Assembly: GCF_052072235.1 (NCBI RefSeq)
Contig: NZ_CM125436.1
Location: forward strand, 2,970,001-3,034,000
Source of the DNA: Brevibacillus_D fluminis_A
GTDB taxonomy: Bacteria; Bacillota; Bacilli; Brevibacillales; Brevibacillaceae
DNA length: 64,000 nt
Direction of reading: 5' to 3'
The notes under the pieces are model-generated. The model was given only the letters and a program-made list of their open reading frames with translations. It was not told where the DNA came from and did not search any database. Below are positions 23,129 through 32,551 of the stretch, piece after piece. Each line of letters opens with the position of its first letter. The first letter of the stretch is position 1. A program made the translations under genes and the position numbers.

Positions 23129-24358
23129 TTATTTCGCGATCGTTACCTTGCTGCCGTCCTTGAGCAGCGTTTGTCCTTTGACGACGACCTGGTCCCCTTG
23201 GGAAATGCCCGTGAGCACCTCGATATCGTCGCTGGAGCTGTCACCGGTTGTCACCTCTACCTCTTTGGCAACATCCCCGTTGATGACGAACACATATTGC
23301 TTCCCATCACGATCAAAAACCGCTTTGCGGGAAACGATCAGTTTTTGTGCCTTGCCGGCATTTTGACCTTGGAATGTCACGTTGACAACCATATCCGCCT
23401 TCAGCTCATTGGACGGATTCGGAATGGTGATCTCGATCGGATATGCTTTGAGCATGGAATCCATCACAGGGCTGACCGCCGTCACTTTGGCATCCAGCTC
23501 TTTGTTCAACGATGTCACGTTCACTTTCGCAGCGGTACCCACTTTCACCGTTGTGATCTCTGCTTCCGACAGATTCGCTTTCACGATCAGCGGATTGGTA
23601 TTGACCAACACCACGACAGGTGCTTGCGGGGAAGCGAATTGGCCGATCGCCCCTTTGACCGATGATACGTATCCGCTGATCGGCGCTTTGACGACAGCGT
23701 TCGCCAGTTGCTCGCGGGCATTCTGCAAGCTGACGGCCGACTGCTTCACCGATGCTTCCGACACCTGGATGTTGCTCATTTGCTGTGCGGATTGATACGT
23801 CTCGCGCGCGTTGTCATACGCCGTCTGCGCATTGTTCAAGCTGGTTTGCGCCTGCTCGAATTGCTGCGTGGAGATCGCGCCTTCCTTGAACAGCTGCTGC
23901 ATGCGCTGCAGGTTGACCTGTGCATCTGACAAGCCTTGCTCCGCCTGCTTCAGGCTGTTTTTGGCCTGCTCCAGGCTTTGGCTGGAGCTGTTTTTCGCTT
24001 GATTCAAGCTCGCCTGCGACAGCTTGTAGGAAGCTTCCGCCTGCGCGATCGAGTTTTGGATGTCTTGCTGATCTAATTGAAAGAGCAAGTCGCCTTGCTT
24101 CACATATTGTCCCAGCTTCACAGGCAGCGATGTGATTTTGCCGGTGACTTTCGGACTTACCTGGACCTCTTCGCTTGGCGCAAGCTTCGCCGAGAAACCT
24201 GCCTCCGATGTCACCAGACCCATTTTCGCCGCTTCGACCTGGACTGGTGTCGGGGCTGCCGGTGCTTCTGCCGGGCCTGCCGCTTCCTTGTTCGCGCAGC
24301 CTGCCGTCACCAGCACGGCCGCGAGAATCAATGCGATGCCTTTTTTATTCACGTTCAT
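23129..24358 (-). CDS. RND efflux periplasmic-adaptor-type lipoprotein (MFP/HlyD)
   Basis: A 409-residue membrane-fusion protein. N-terminal signal with lipobox VTAGC at about 17-21, biotinyl-lipoyl half motifs (SPKVTGKITSLPVKLGQYV; ANAVVKAPISGYVSSVKGAIG), and a long Gln/Ala-rich coiled-coil hairpin between (SLEQAKNSLKQAEQGL). In a Gram-positive cell it should be anchored to the outer face of the membrane as partner of the adjacent RND pump. GGAGGGAGACC precedes the ATG at 24358; last gene of the MarR-RND-MFP operon. Confidence 0.92.
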   Translation of the reverse strand: MNVNKKGIALILAAVLVTAGCANKEAAGPAEAPAAPTPVQVEAAKMGLVTSEAGFSAKLAPSEEVQVSPKVTGKITSLPVKLGQYVKQGDLLFQLDQQDIQNSIAQAEASYKLSQASLNQAKNSSSQSLEQAKNSLKQAEQGLSDAQVNLQRMQQLFKEGAISTQQFEQAQTSLNNAQTAYDNARETYQSAQQMSNIQVSEASVKQSAVSLQNAREQLANAVVKAPISGYVSSVKGAIGQFASPQAPVVVLVNTNPLIVKANLSEAEITTVKVGTAAKVNVTSLNKELDAKVTAVSPVMDSMLKAYPIEITIPNPSNELKADMVVNVTFQGQNAGKAQKLIVSRKAVFDRDGKQYVFVINGDVAKEVEVTTGDSSSDDIEVLTGISQGDQVVVKGQTLLKDGSKVTIAK

Positions 24359-24385
24359 GGTCTCCCTCCCTTTCAAAAACCCGCT

Positions 24386-27300
24386 TTATGCTTCTACGAC
24401 GGTTCCTTTGTTTTGTTTCTGCAATTTTTTCAGTCGTTTCTGCTCTTTTTTCGCCCGTCTCTTTTTGCCGCGGTCATCGAACCAGGAGAAGACGACTGGT
24501 ACCAGGATCAAGGTGATGAGCGTCGCGAAGCTGAGACCGAAAATAACGGTGATCGCCATCGGTTTCTGCGTTTCGCCACCAGAGCCGCTCGCGACGGCCA
24601 GCGGTCCGATGGTCAAGATCGTGGTCAGCGTCGTCATCAAGATCGGACGAAGACGAATCGGTCCTGCTTCCAGGATCGCTTCGCGCAGTTCCATCCCTTT
24701 TGCACGGAGCTGGTTGATGTAGTCGATCAGCACGATCGCATTGTTCACAACCAGACCGACCAGCAGAATGTACCCGATCAAGACGGTGACGGAAAGCGAT
24801 GTGCCGGTCACGAACAGACCGAGGATGACACCCGTGATCGTCGGCGGAATGGAGAACATGATGATGAACGGGCTGTAGAACGATTCAAACTGGGCAGCCA
24901 TCACCATGTACACCAGCACAACGGACAAGATGATCGCCAGACCCAGGCTGCCGAACGATTCCGCCATGTCCTTGCTCTGACCGCCGTAATCGATGGTATA
25001 GCCATCCGGCAAGGTCAATTTATCCAGTTTTGCTTTGACTTCCGTGCTGACCGAGTTCAGGTCGCGTCCAGCCAGATCGGATGTAATTTTGACCTCACGC
25101 GTCTGGTTGGAACGGTTGATCGTCATCGGTACGTCAACCTTCGCGATTTTGGCCACATCGGAGATGGCCACCTGCGCGCCGCCCGGAGCCGAGATGCGGT
25201 AGTTTTTCAGGTAGTTGATGTCTTCCTGGAACCCTTCCGGCATTTTGATCCGCACATCGACTTCATCGTCGCCGGTGCGGTATTTCGTGACGGTTTGCCC
25301 TTGGAACGCGGTGCGGACGCTGGAGACGATCTGGCCGGTTGTCAGACCGTACATGCTCGCTTTTTCCGCATCGACGGCAACCTCGTATTCCTGTTGCGTT
25401 TCATCCAGGCTGGTCGCGACGTTTGTCGTCCCTTTGACGCTTTTGACCTCGTCTTTCATGACGGAGCTGATGTCTTTCAAGACAGCCAGATCGTCGCCTC
25501 GCAGCGTGATTTGCAGCGGTGAACCTGTCGAGAAGCCTTGCGTCGTGGCAACGGTAATGTCCGCTCCCGGGATGTGTGCCAGTTTTTTCTGGATTTCCTG
25601 CGAAATGTCCGACGTCGAGCGATCGCGCTTGGTCACGTCCACCAGCATGGCGGTGACGGTCGCACGATTGGAAGCAGCAGTCGCGACAACCGCAGAGCCG
25701 CCCATTCCGATCGAGGAGGACATGACGTCTACTTCTTTGTACTGCGATACGATGCTTTCCACTTCTTTGGTTGTTTTTTCCGTTTCTGCCAGCATCGTCC
25801 CGTTTGGCATTTTGATCGTGATGTTGATTTGCCCTTCATCCATGCTCGGGATGAACTCGGCACCAAGCATCGGGGTCAAGGCCAGGGAACCGACCAAAAG
25901 GATCACGGTTGTGGTGAATACGGTTTTCCGGTGGCCCAACGCCCATTTGAGCGCTTTTTGGTAAAAAATCTCCACTTTGCGGAACCACAGGTTGAACCAG
26001 ATGACCGGATTGAACCCGCGGTAGCCGGTGTGATCGGCATGGTTCGGCACTTTCTTCAAAATGCGGGAGCTGAGCATCGGCACCAGCATGATCGAGAAGA
26101 CAAGCGCCGCGATGTGCGAATACACGACGGTCAGTGCCAGTGGACCGAACAGCTCGGATGCGATCCCTTGGGTAAGCGCGATTGGCAAAAATACGCAAAT
26201 TTGCGCCAGTGCGGATGCCATAACGGCTGTCCCCACTTCTTTGGCGCCGACCAGCGCCGCTTCCACCATGCCTTTGCCTTGCTCGCGCTGACGGAAAATG
26301 TTCTCCAAAATAACGACGGCAAAGTCAACCAGAGAACCTAACCCCAGCGTCAAACCGGAGAGCGAGATCAAGTTGATCGTCTGTCCGGTCATATACATCA
26401 GCAAAAACGTCGCGACAACCGAGACCGGCAGTACGATGATGGCGATCAGCATCGACGAGAAGCTGCCGAGGAAGAAGAACAGGATGATGATCCCGAACAA
26501 TCCTCCCAAGAGCGCATGCTCGGCTGTTGTGTAGATCGAGTCTTTGATGTATTTGGATGAATCGAGCGTTGACGTGATTTTTACATTTGCCGGCAGTTGC
26601 TTTTGAAGGTCAGCAATCTCGGCTTTTACTTGATCGGCTACCTCGATGGTATTCCCGCCGGATGCTTTGGTAATGGAGATGCCCAAGCTCGGCTTGCCGT
26701 TGACATAGCTTAACTGGCTGATCTCGGACAATGTGTCCTTGACTTCCGCCACATCTTTCAACCGGATCGTGGAGCCGTTGCCCACGGAAATCGGCGTCAG
26801 GGCGATTTGTTCGACATTGGCGAACTCCCCTTGCACGCGGATATTCAGCTTGCCGTCTCCTTCGCGAACCGAGCCGGCCGAGCCTGACTGGTTGCTGCTG
26901 CCGATCGCTTGCTGAATCTGTTCAATGCTGATGCCGTACGCAGCCACTTTGGCCGGATCGAGCACTACATCAACCTCGCGACTTTGTCCACCGTTCAGGG
27001 AAGCGGAGGCAACGCCGTCGATGCGCTCGAGGCGCGGTTGAATCATATCTTCCGCCAGCTTTTTCAGCTTGTTCACGTCCGTTTCACCGGTTAAGGCGTA
27101 GGTCATGATCGGCTGGCTGTTCGGGTCAATGCGCAGCACGCGCGGCGAGTTGGCCGTATCCGGCAGCATGCCGCGAATGCGGTCGACTTTGTCACGCATA
27201 TCGAGGGTCGCCTGGTCAAGGTCAGTTCCCCAGTTAAACATGAGGATAACCTGCGAAGCGCCCTGAATCGAAACGGATTGAATGCTATCCAGATTGGCAA

Positions 27301-27523
27301 CGGTTCCGAGCGCTGACTCGATCGGCTTCGTTACCAGCTTCTCGACCTCGCTCGGGGATGCCCCGCCATCGACGGATGTCACCACGACCGCAACCGGAAA
27401 ATTCAGCTCCGGCATCAGATCAATCGGCAGCCGTGGCAGCGATATCGCACCAAAAATCAGCATCGCGATCGTCAACATGATAATGGTGACGGGACGCTTG
27501 ATCGAAATCTCAGACAAATTCAA
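24386..27523 (-). CDS. RND family multidrug efflux permease (AcrB/SwrC-like)
   Basis: A 1045-residue proton-driven pump with the twofold repeat of the family: N-terminal helix (RPVTIIMLTIAMLIFG), large extracellular loops, and 12 helices. Signature pieces: LPIDLMPELNFPV, GLTLGLGSLVDFAVVILEN (helix 4 proton relay Asp), PILMTTLTTILTIGPLA. Similar to SwrC/YerP of Bacillus, which exports surfactin-like and other amphiphiles. C-terminal tail is Lys/Arg-rich. Cotranscribed with the upstream MarR gene (20-nt gap) and downstream adaptor (27-nt gap). Confidence 0.93.
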   Translation of the reverse strand: MNLSEISIKRPVTIIMLTIAMLIFGAISLPRLPIDLMPELNFPVAVVVTSVDGGASPSEVEKLVTKPIESALGTVANLDSIQSVSIQGASQVILMFNWGTDLDQATLDMRDKVDRIRGMLPDTANSPRVLRIDPNSQPIMTYALTGETDVNKLKKLAEDMIQPRLERIDGVASASLNGGQSREVDVVLDPAKVAAYGISIEQIQQAIGSSNQSGSAGSVREGDGKLNIRVQGEFANVEQIALTPISVGNGSTIRLKDVAEVKDTLSEISQLSYVNGKPSLGISITKASGGNTIEVADQVKAEIADLQKQLPANVKITSTLDSSKYIKDSIYTTAEHALLGGLFGIIILFFFLGSFSSMLIAIIVLPVSVVATFLLMYMTGQTINLISLSGLTLGLGSLVDFAVVILENIFRQREQGKGMVEAALVGAKEVGTAVMASALAQICVFLPIALTQGIASELFGPLALTVVYSHIAALVFSIMLVPMLSSRILKKVPNHADHTGYRGFNPVIWFNLWFRKVEIFYQKALKWALGHRKTVFTTTVILLVGSLALTPMLGAEFIPSMDEGQINITIKMPNGTMLAETEKTTKEVESIVSQYKEVDVMSSSIGMGGSAVVATAASNRATVTAMLVDVTKRDRSTSDISQEIQKKLAHIPGADITVATTQGFSTGSPLQITLRGDDLAVLKDISSVMKDEVKSVKGTTNVATSLDETQQEYEVAVDAEKASMYGLTTGQIVSSVRTAFQGQTVTKYRTGDDEVDVRIKMPEGFQEDINYLKNYRISAPGGAQVAISDVAKIAKVDVPMTINRSNQTREVKITSDLAGRDLNSVSTEVKAKLDKLTLPDGYTIDYGGQSKDMAESFGSLGLAIILSVVLVYMVMAAQFESFYSPFIIMFSIPPTITGVILGLFVTGTSLSVTVLIGYILLVGLVVNNAIVLIDYINQLRAKGMELREAILEAGPIRLRPILMTTLTTILTIGPLAVASGSGGETQKPMAITVIFGLSFATLITLILVPVVFSWFDDRGKKRRAKKEQKRLKKLQKQNKGTVVEA

Positions 27524-27543
27524 ACTGACTCACCTCTCTTATT

Positions 27544-27891
27544 TCAACTAGATGCCCGTTTCTTGCTGCTGGAACGATTCCCGGACGTGCTGCATGCCGA
27601 ACTGACACGCTCCGTGGGCGCCACCCAGATCATGCGGCGATCGTGTTCGTCACGCACGCGCTTGACCAGATTTTCCCGTTCCAATCGGTCCACAAGCCCG
27701 GAAATGGTGCTGTACGGCATCTCGACCGCCTTGCTGATCTCACCGATGGTTTTTGGATTCTGTACAATTTGCTCTAAGATGAGAACTTGCTGCCAAGTGA
27801 TATCCGACGTATCCAATTCTTGATTGGATTTGCTGGAAAATAGCTCACTCGCCTCCCGCAAGAGCTTTGCGAGCCGTATTAATTCCTCCAT
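27544..27891 (-). CDS. MarR family regulator with shortened C-terminus
   Basis: A 115-residue MarR-like winged-helix protein: ITWQQVLILEQIV, ISKAVEMPYSTISGLVDRLE and wing DEHDRRMIWV. After APTERV the protein ends in a Ser/Lys-rich tail (SACSTSGNRSSSKKRASS) that does not resemble the usual final dimerisation helices; a typical MarR is 140-150 residues. Either a 3' frameshift or a deletion next to the pump gene has occurred. GGAGGG lies before the ATG at 27891. Likely controls the efflux operon, if still able to dimerise. Confidence 0.8.
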   Translation of the reverse strand: MEELIRLAKLLREASELFSSKSNQELDTSDITWQQVLILEQIVQNPKTIGEISKAVEMPYSTISGLVDRLERENLVKRVRDEHDRRMIWVAPTERVSSACSTSGNRSSSKKRASS

Positions 27892-27926
27892 CAAAGCCCT
27901 CCATTCTACATACCTTTCCACACACA

Positions 27927-27942
27927 TCCTTCGAATTAAGGA
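27927..27942. promoter_or_regulatory. Candidate operator of the RND efflux operon
   Basis: TCCTT, 6 bp, AAGGA inverted repeat, 36 bp upstream of the MarR start. Short, so tentative. Confidence 0.3.
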
Positions 27943-28097
27943 ATACTTGCTCGATCCTAATTGTAATGAGGAATGGACATGGTGACGTCTACCGCTGGGT
28001 GTAGAATGTGAGGGTAGGGGCTCTATCTAGAGTTAGATGACACCCCGTGATAGAATGGAAGATAAGGCAACAAACCGTTTGAGAAAGAAGGATTTGC

Positions 28098-29297
28098 GTG
28101 TTTGAAACAATCGCTGCTTATATGAACAGACATGTGACGCCGATCTGGTTTTTCATCCTCATGCTGCTGGCATGGTTACCCAACGCGTTTGCCGCCGAGA
28201 ACGCCATGCAGCTGCTAACTTCCTTCGTGCTGTTCGCCGTATACATGGGGATGTTTCTGATTCCGCAGCATCGCCGCAACCCCGTCCTGCTCCGGTTCGC
28301 CGTCTATACCGTCGGTGTTCTTACCTTAATTAAAGGGGTTTTTTGGGGAGATGAGGGCTTTGGGCTCATCATCATGCTCGCGATTTTTATCGGGTTGCGC
28401 ATGATGGGAAAAGAGGCGTTTTGGATCGCTGCGTTTTTCGGCGTGACGACAGCCGTGCTGCTATTCTTGATCCACCACAAGTATTTGGAAATCATTCCGT
28501 TTCTCCTTACATTTGCCGGTATCTTCAGCGGAGCGCGAGGCTACCGGATTCAGACGGAAGCCTATCGGCAAAACCAGATTCACTTAGCTGAGCTGCAGGA
28601 AGCGCATAAAGAGCTGCAGGAAACCCATGCGGAGCTGCAGGAAGCTTCCGTCAACACGATGCAGGTAGCCGTGCTGGAAGAGCGGACGAGAATCGCCCGC
28701 GACATCCACGATGAATTGGGCCATAGCCTGACCTCCATCATCGTGCAGATGCGCGCCTTGCAATACATGCTCAAAGATGGCCCTGCCGATGCGCAGGAGG
28801 CTGTCACCAACATGCTCGACGTTGCCAAAAAGGGACTGGAAAATATCCGCAGTTCCGTCCACACCCTGGCAAGCGACAATACCGCATTGGGGATGGCACC
28901 GATCCGCGCATTTTTGTCGTTGACGCAAAAAAATACCGGACTGTCGTGCCAATTGATTACGCACGATCCGGAACTGGCGTTGACCAAAGAAATGACGATT
29001 GTCTTTTATCGCGTCATTCAGGAAGCGGTAACTAATGCGCTGCGCCATTCGGAGGCTACCCATTTCCACGTCAGCTTTGACCAAAACGCAGATTATTTGT
29101 TCGTGACGATCCGCGATAACGGCAAAATCACCCCGAAGGACGAATGGACACCAGGCTTCGGCTTGAAAGGCATGGTTGAGCGCATCAAAAAAATCAATGG
29201 CAAAGTCACCTACTTCGCGCGCGAACCGCACGGCTTCCAAATCGATATCGCGGTTCCGCACCGAACCAAGCCAGCAGAAGGGAGAATGCAACGATGA
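28098..29297 (+). CDS. NarL-type sensor histidine kinase (HisKA_3)
   Basis: A 399-residue membrane sensor kinase. Five to six N-terminal helices (to about residue 150), a short coiled coil with repeated ELQE(A/T)H segments near 165-190, the dimerisation H-box EERTRIARDIHDELGHSL, and a C-terminal ATPase domain (VIQEAVTNALRHSEA N-box, GFGLKGMVER G-box). Signal unknown; no extracellular domain, so it may sense within the membrane. GTG start after AAGGA. The stop overlaps the response regulator start (ATGA), so the pair is translationally coupled. Confidence 0.9.
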   Translation: MFETIAAYMNRHVTPIWFFILMLLAWLPNAFAAENAMQLLTSFVLFAVYMGMFLIPQHRRNPVLLRFAVYTVGVLTLIKGVFWGDEGFGLIIMLAIFIGLRMMGKEAFWIAAFFGVTTAVLLFLIHHKYLEIIPFLLTFAGIFSGARGYRIQTEAYRQNQIHLAELQEAHKELQETHAELQEASVNTMQVAVLEERTRIARDIHDELGHSLTSIIVQMRALQYMLKDGPADAQEAVTNMLDVAKKGLENIRSSVHTLASDNTALGMAPIRAFLSLTQKNTGLSCQLITHDPELALTKEMTIVFYRVIQEAVTNALRHSEATHFHVSFDQNADYLFVTIRDNGKITPKDEWTPGFGLKGMVERIKKINGKVTYFAREPHGFQIDIAVPHRTKPAEGRMQR

Positions 29298-29980
29298 CCG
29301 ATGAAAACGAGCAACGAAAAATACGCGTCGTCCTGGTAGATGATCAGACGATGATACGGCAAGGGCTCGGCTATGTGATCAAAATGCAGCCGGAAATGGA
29401 AGTGGTCGGAGAAGCGTCTGACGGCCTGGAAGCGATCGAGCTTGTGGCAAAAGTGAAACCGGATGTCGTCCTGATGGATGTGCAGATGCCAAAATGCTCG
29501 GGCATTGAAGCGACTCGCCAGATCATTCGCAGCTCGCCTGGCGTCAAAGTGCTGATTTTGACCACCTTTGACATCCAGGAATATGTCGTCGAAGGCATCC
29601 GGGCTGGCGCTGTCGGATACATGCTCAAAGACGCGGATTCGCTGGAAATGTTGGAGTTAATCCGCCGCGCGTATCAGGGGGAGGCATTGTTTCGCACGGA
29701 AACGGCGGCACAGGCGCTCGCGGAAGTGCTTCACTCCAACCATACGTCGGCTGCCGAAAGTCAAAATGAGGAATATACGCTGCTGGAAGAATTGACGGAT
29801 CGGGAAAAAGACGTGCTCCAGCAGCTCACGTACGGATACCGCAACGAGCAAATCGCGCAAAATTTGTTCATTTCCGAAGGGACCGTCAAAACCCATGTGC
29901 ACCGCATTTTGCAAAAAATGGGTGTCGATGACCGGACACAAGCGGTTGCCATCGCGCTGCGCAACAAAATCGTCCAATAA
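29294..29980 (+). CDS. NarL/LuxR family response regulator
   Basis: A 228-residue regulator: receiver with VLVDDQT, phospho-acceptor Asp in PDVVLMDVQMP and Lys in YMLKDA, then LuxR-type HTH (LTDREKDVLQQLTYGYRNEQIA, SEGTVKTHVHRILQKMGV). Partner of the kinase it overlaps. Neither neighbour is an obvious target, but the RND efflux operon diverges from this unit and could be one. Confidence 0.92.
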   Translation: MTDENEQRKIRVVLVDDQTMIRQGLGYVIKMQPEMEVVGEASDGLEAIELVAKVKPDVVLMDVQMPKCSGIEATRQIIRSSPGVKVLILTTFDIQEYVVEGIRAGAVGYMLKDADSLEMLELIRRAYQGEALFRTETAAQALAEVLHSNHTSAAESQNEEYTLLEELTDREKDVLQQLTYGYRNEQIAQNLFISEGTVKTHVHRILQKMGVDDRTQAVAIALRNKIVQ

Positions 29981-29984
29981 AGAG

Positions 29985-30039
29985 AAAAAACCTCATCGTC
30001 TGGAGGAAGTCGATCCTTCCTGCAGCGATGAGGTTTTTT
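29985..30039. terminator. Bidirectional terminator
   Basis: AAAAAACCTCATCG and CGATGAGGTTTTTT enclose an inner GGAAG/CTTCC stem; T runs both ways between the response regulator and convergent thioesterase genes. Confidence 0.85.
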
Positions 30040-30049
30040 CACGTTCACG

Positions 30050-30574
30050 TTATTCCTTTGGCTCCCACGGCCGCCTTGTTCCAAGCAGGTCGGCCAAATG
30101 CTTGCTGCGCATCCGCCGCTGTTTACGAGCCTCGGCCCGCTCCGCCGCATTTTGGTGTAAAAACTTCTCTTCCTCGGTTTCCGGGATGACTTTCGGCACG
30201 TTCGTCGGCTTGCCATCCTTCCCGATCGCCACGAACGTCAGAAACGAGGTGGCACATACGGTCCGTTCCCCCGTATGCAAATCTTCCGAGACGACCTTGA
30301 CGAAAACTTCCATCGAAGTGTTGTGCGTCCAGGTGACAAACGCTTCAAGCGACACTTCATACCCCACCCGAATCGGATGCAAAAAATCGACCGAATCAGT
30401 CGAGGCCGTGACAACCGGGCCTCTCGCGTGCTTCATCGCAGAAATCGCTGCGACGTCATCGATATGCGCCATCAGCTTGCCGCCGAACAATGTGTTGTGA
30501 TTGTTCGTATCGGGCGGCAACACATGACTCGCTTTGAATGTACGGGATTCGCGTACAAATCGTTCCGCTTGCAT
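30050..30574 (-). CDS. Acyl-CoA thioesterase (YkhA/BACH-like hotdog)
   Basis: A 174-residue cytosolic thioesterase hydrolysing medium- to long-chain acyl-CoA. Hotdog signature NNHNTLFGGKLMAHIDDVAA with the conserved Asn/Asp, followed by ASTDSVDFLHPIRVGYEV. The C-terminal tail (AERAEARKQRRMRSKHL) is strongly basic. GGAAGGAG precedes the ATG at 30574; an ATG-like start ten codons earlier lacks one. Stands alone. Confidence 0.9.
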   Translation of the reverse strand: MQAERFVRESRTFKASHVLPPDTNNHNTLFGGKLMAHIDDVAAISAMKHARGPVVTASTDSVDFLHPIRVGYEVSLEAFVTWTHNTSMEVFVKVVSEDLHTGERTVCATSFLTFVAIGKDGKPTNVPKVIPETEEEKFLHQNAAERAEARKQRRMRSKHLADLLGTRRPWEPKE

Positions 30575-30862
30575 GGAAACGACTCCTTCCTTTACGTGGA
30601 TCATGATTGCATGATTGCATGCCCTTTCACTTCTTCATCCGCGAAAGATTTCCTCCTCGCCGCGACGTGGAAAACTTTTCTCGCTCGCTGCCGCCGCTGA
30701 TCCGCCCTACAACCAGCCCGTTCCACTCTCGCATGTCATTGGGCGATTGCCCAGTGCGCGCAAAAAACATCCGGCATATTGTAAATAGGCGGATATCCGA
30801 TCGTTATCAGCGGAGTCTCCACTCTCTTGAACCACGAACGATCATTTGAAAGGGGCTTTCCG

Positions 30863-31621
30863 ATGTTTCCGTTATTCACATATGATTGGGTGGCTGCCCA
30901 TCTTCCCGTCGAAAATGACTGGCTTTCCCCACAGGCCACACCATTGCTTCCTTATGACTGGGTCGCTTACCACCATGCCCACTATGCTGTCCCGCCGCAT
31001 GTTTCACCGTTTCTTCCGTTTCTGCTGACAAGCCCGATCCCCGTTGTCCATGCACCACAGCGCATGGACCGTTGTCTCTGCCCGGCGGAAGTGGCGCTTT
31101 CAAATGAATTTCGCTCCCTGTGGGAGCAGCATGTTGCTTGGACGCGAATGGTCATCATCAGCATCGCTGCCGGACTGCCCGATGAAGAGCTGACAACGAA
31201 GCGGCTTTTGCGTAATCCGTCTGACAACGCAGCCGTGATTGCGCGCTATTACGGCGAACAAAATGCCGCGATCTTCCGTGACCTGTTCACCGATCATCTG
31301 GTCATCGCCGCTCGCCTCGTCAAGGCGGCGAAAGCGGGCGATCAGCAAGCGGCAGCGCGGGAAGAACAGCTCTGGTATCAAAATGCGGATGCGATTGCAG
31401 CGTTTTTAGCCAAACTGAATCCATACTGGCCGGAGCGCGAGATGCGCGACATGCTCCACACCCATCTGGCGCTGACCAAAGCGGAAGCGGTTGCCCGCCT
31501 CACCGGCGATTTCGCGACCGATATCGCCACCTACGACAAAATTGAGCAGCAAGCATTGGAAATGGCGGATGCATTCTCAGCTGGCATTGTGAAGCAATTC
31601 CCGCAATTGTTCCGCTGCTGA
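30863..31621 (+). CDS. Conserved helical protein of unknown function
   Basis: A 252-residue cytosolic protein. Residues 1-65 are aromatic and Pro-rich with a repeated YDWVA(A/Y)H motif; the rest is almost all helix, with LWEQHVAWTRMVIISIAAGL, RLLRNPSDNAAV, LFTDHLVIAARLV and NPYWPEREMRDMLHTHLALT. It belongs to a family seen in Paenibacillus and Brevibacillus that is sometimes mislabelled acetylglutamate kinase; nothing kinase-like is visible. The spaced His/Glu residues on helices look like a metal-binding four-helix bundle. AAAGGGG lies before the ATG at 30863. Confidence 0.75.
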   Translation: MFPLFTYDWVAAHLPVENDWLSPQATPLLPYDWVAYHHAHYAVPPHVSPFLPFLLTSPIPVVHAPQRMDRCLCPAEVALSNEFRSLWEQHVAWTRMVIISIAAGLPDEELTTKRLLRNPSDNAAVIARYYGEQNAAIFRDLFTDHLVIAARLVKAAKAGDQQAAAREEQLWYQNADAIAAFLAKLNPYWPEREMRDMLHTHLALTKAEAVARLTGDFATDIATYDKIEQQALEMADAFSAGIVKQFPQLFRC

Positions 31622-31655
31622 AAAGGCTGCCCTCACACGACGTGAACCGACCATG

Positions 31656-32432
31656 TCAGGCGTGGGTATGCAGCCATGCGATAAGCAGCTCTTTCACCAC
31701 ATCCAGATGACGGGAAAAACCATGGTCTGCGCCCTCGATCAGCTCCAGCTGAACCGGCCCTCGGTACGTTTCCGCCAGCAGCTGGGTCGTGGCATATGGA
31801 ATCGCCGTATCTGCTGTCCCGTGTACCAACAAGAGCGGGCAGTCATACGAATGGCATGCGGTGAGTACCGCGTGCTTGTTTGCGGCCAAATCTTGCACCA
31901 GTTGCGGCTGCAGCGTATAAGAAGACCCGTAAAAATGCGAAATCGGCTCGCCGGCAAGCGATTTTTCCCATAGCTCGGGACCGATGATGCGTTCGCGATA
32001 ATTGACTGCCGGTTCCACCTCCGGAGCAAGCGCGATTCTGCCGGCAATCCGCTTTTTCGTGTCCTCATAGGTCAGCGAAATGCAGCCGCCCAAGCTGTGC
32101 CCGAGCAGAAAAATCGGCGACGCGCTGTACGCAGGCTGCCCTGCCGTCCACTCGATCACGCTGTGCACATCTTCTTTCCAGCCGCTGACCGACGTATCTT
32201 CCGCAAAGGTGCCTTCGCTTTCCCCCGACCCGGCGTACTCGAACCGGATGACGGCAAAGCCCGCCCCTTCCATCGCATTGGCGAGCTGGAGATACCGTTG
32301 GCCGCCTCCGACCTTTTCGCCCGTAAAGCCATGGCACATGATGACGACTGGCGGCCGCTCCCGCTGATCTGGCTGATGCACCATCGCGGATAAACGTTTT
32401 CCCCTGCTTTCGATCCATACGTGTTCTTTCAT
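31656..32432 (-). CDS. Alpha/beta hydrolase
   Basis: A 258-residue serine hydrolase, probably an esterase. Oxyanion strand VVIMCHGFTGEK, nucleophile elbow GHSLGGC, catalytic Asp in LLLVHGTADTAIP and His in GADHGFSR. No signal peptide. GGAGGACATAAG precedes the ATG. Resembles feruloyl-esterase or acyl-peptidase-like cytosolic hydrolases; substrate open. Confidence 0.9.
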   Translation of the reverse strand: MKEHVWIESRGKRLSAMVHQPDQRERPPVVIMCHGFTGEKVGGGQRYLQLANAMEGAGFAVIRFEYAGSGESEGTFAEDTSVSGWKEDVHSVIEWTAGQPAYSASPIFLLGHSLGGCISLTYEDTKKRIAGRIALAPEVEPAVNYRERIIGPELWEKSLAGEPISHFYGSSYTLQPQLVQDLAANKHAVLTACHSYDCPLLLVHGTADTAIPYATTQLLAETYRGPVQLELIEGADHGFSRHLDVVKELLIAWLHTHA

Positions 32433-32470
32433 CTTATGTCCTCCTCCGCTACACCACTATGTTCTCGTGC

Positions 32471-32505
32471 AAAAAGCTCCACAGAAAACATCTGCGGAGC
32501 TTTTT
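32471..32505. terminator. Terminator after the DedA gene
   Basis: AAAAAGCTCC and GGAGCTTTTT with an ACAGA/TCTGC extension; T run on both strands. Stops the minus-strand DedA transcript before the hydrolase gene. Confidence 0.8.
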
Positions 32506-32551
32506 CATGTTCACTTGCACTTCAACTGGTTGCACGATCATCGTTGTGTCT

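Noticed and set aside
24077..25522. 481-codon plus-strand open frame opposite the RND pump and adaptor
   Set aside because: Low-complexity Arg/Gln/Asp/His protein without domains; antisense shadow of GC-rich coding DNA.
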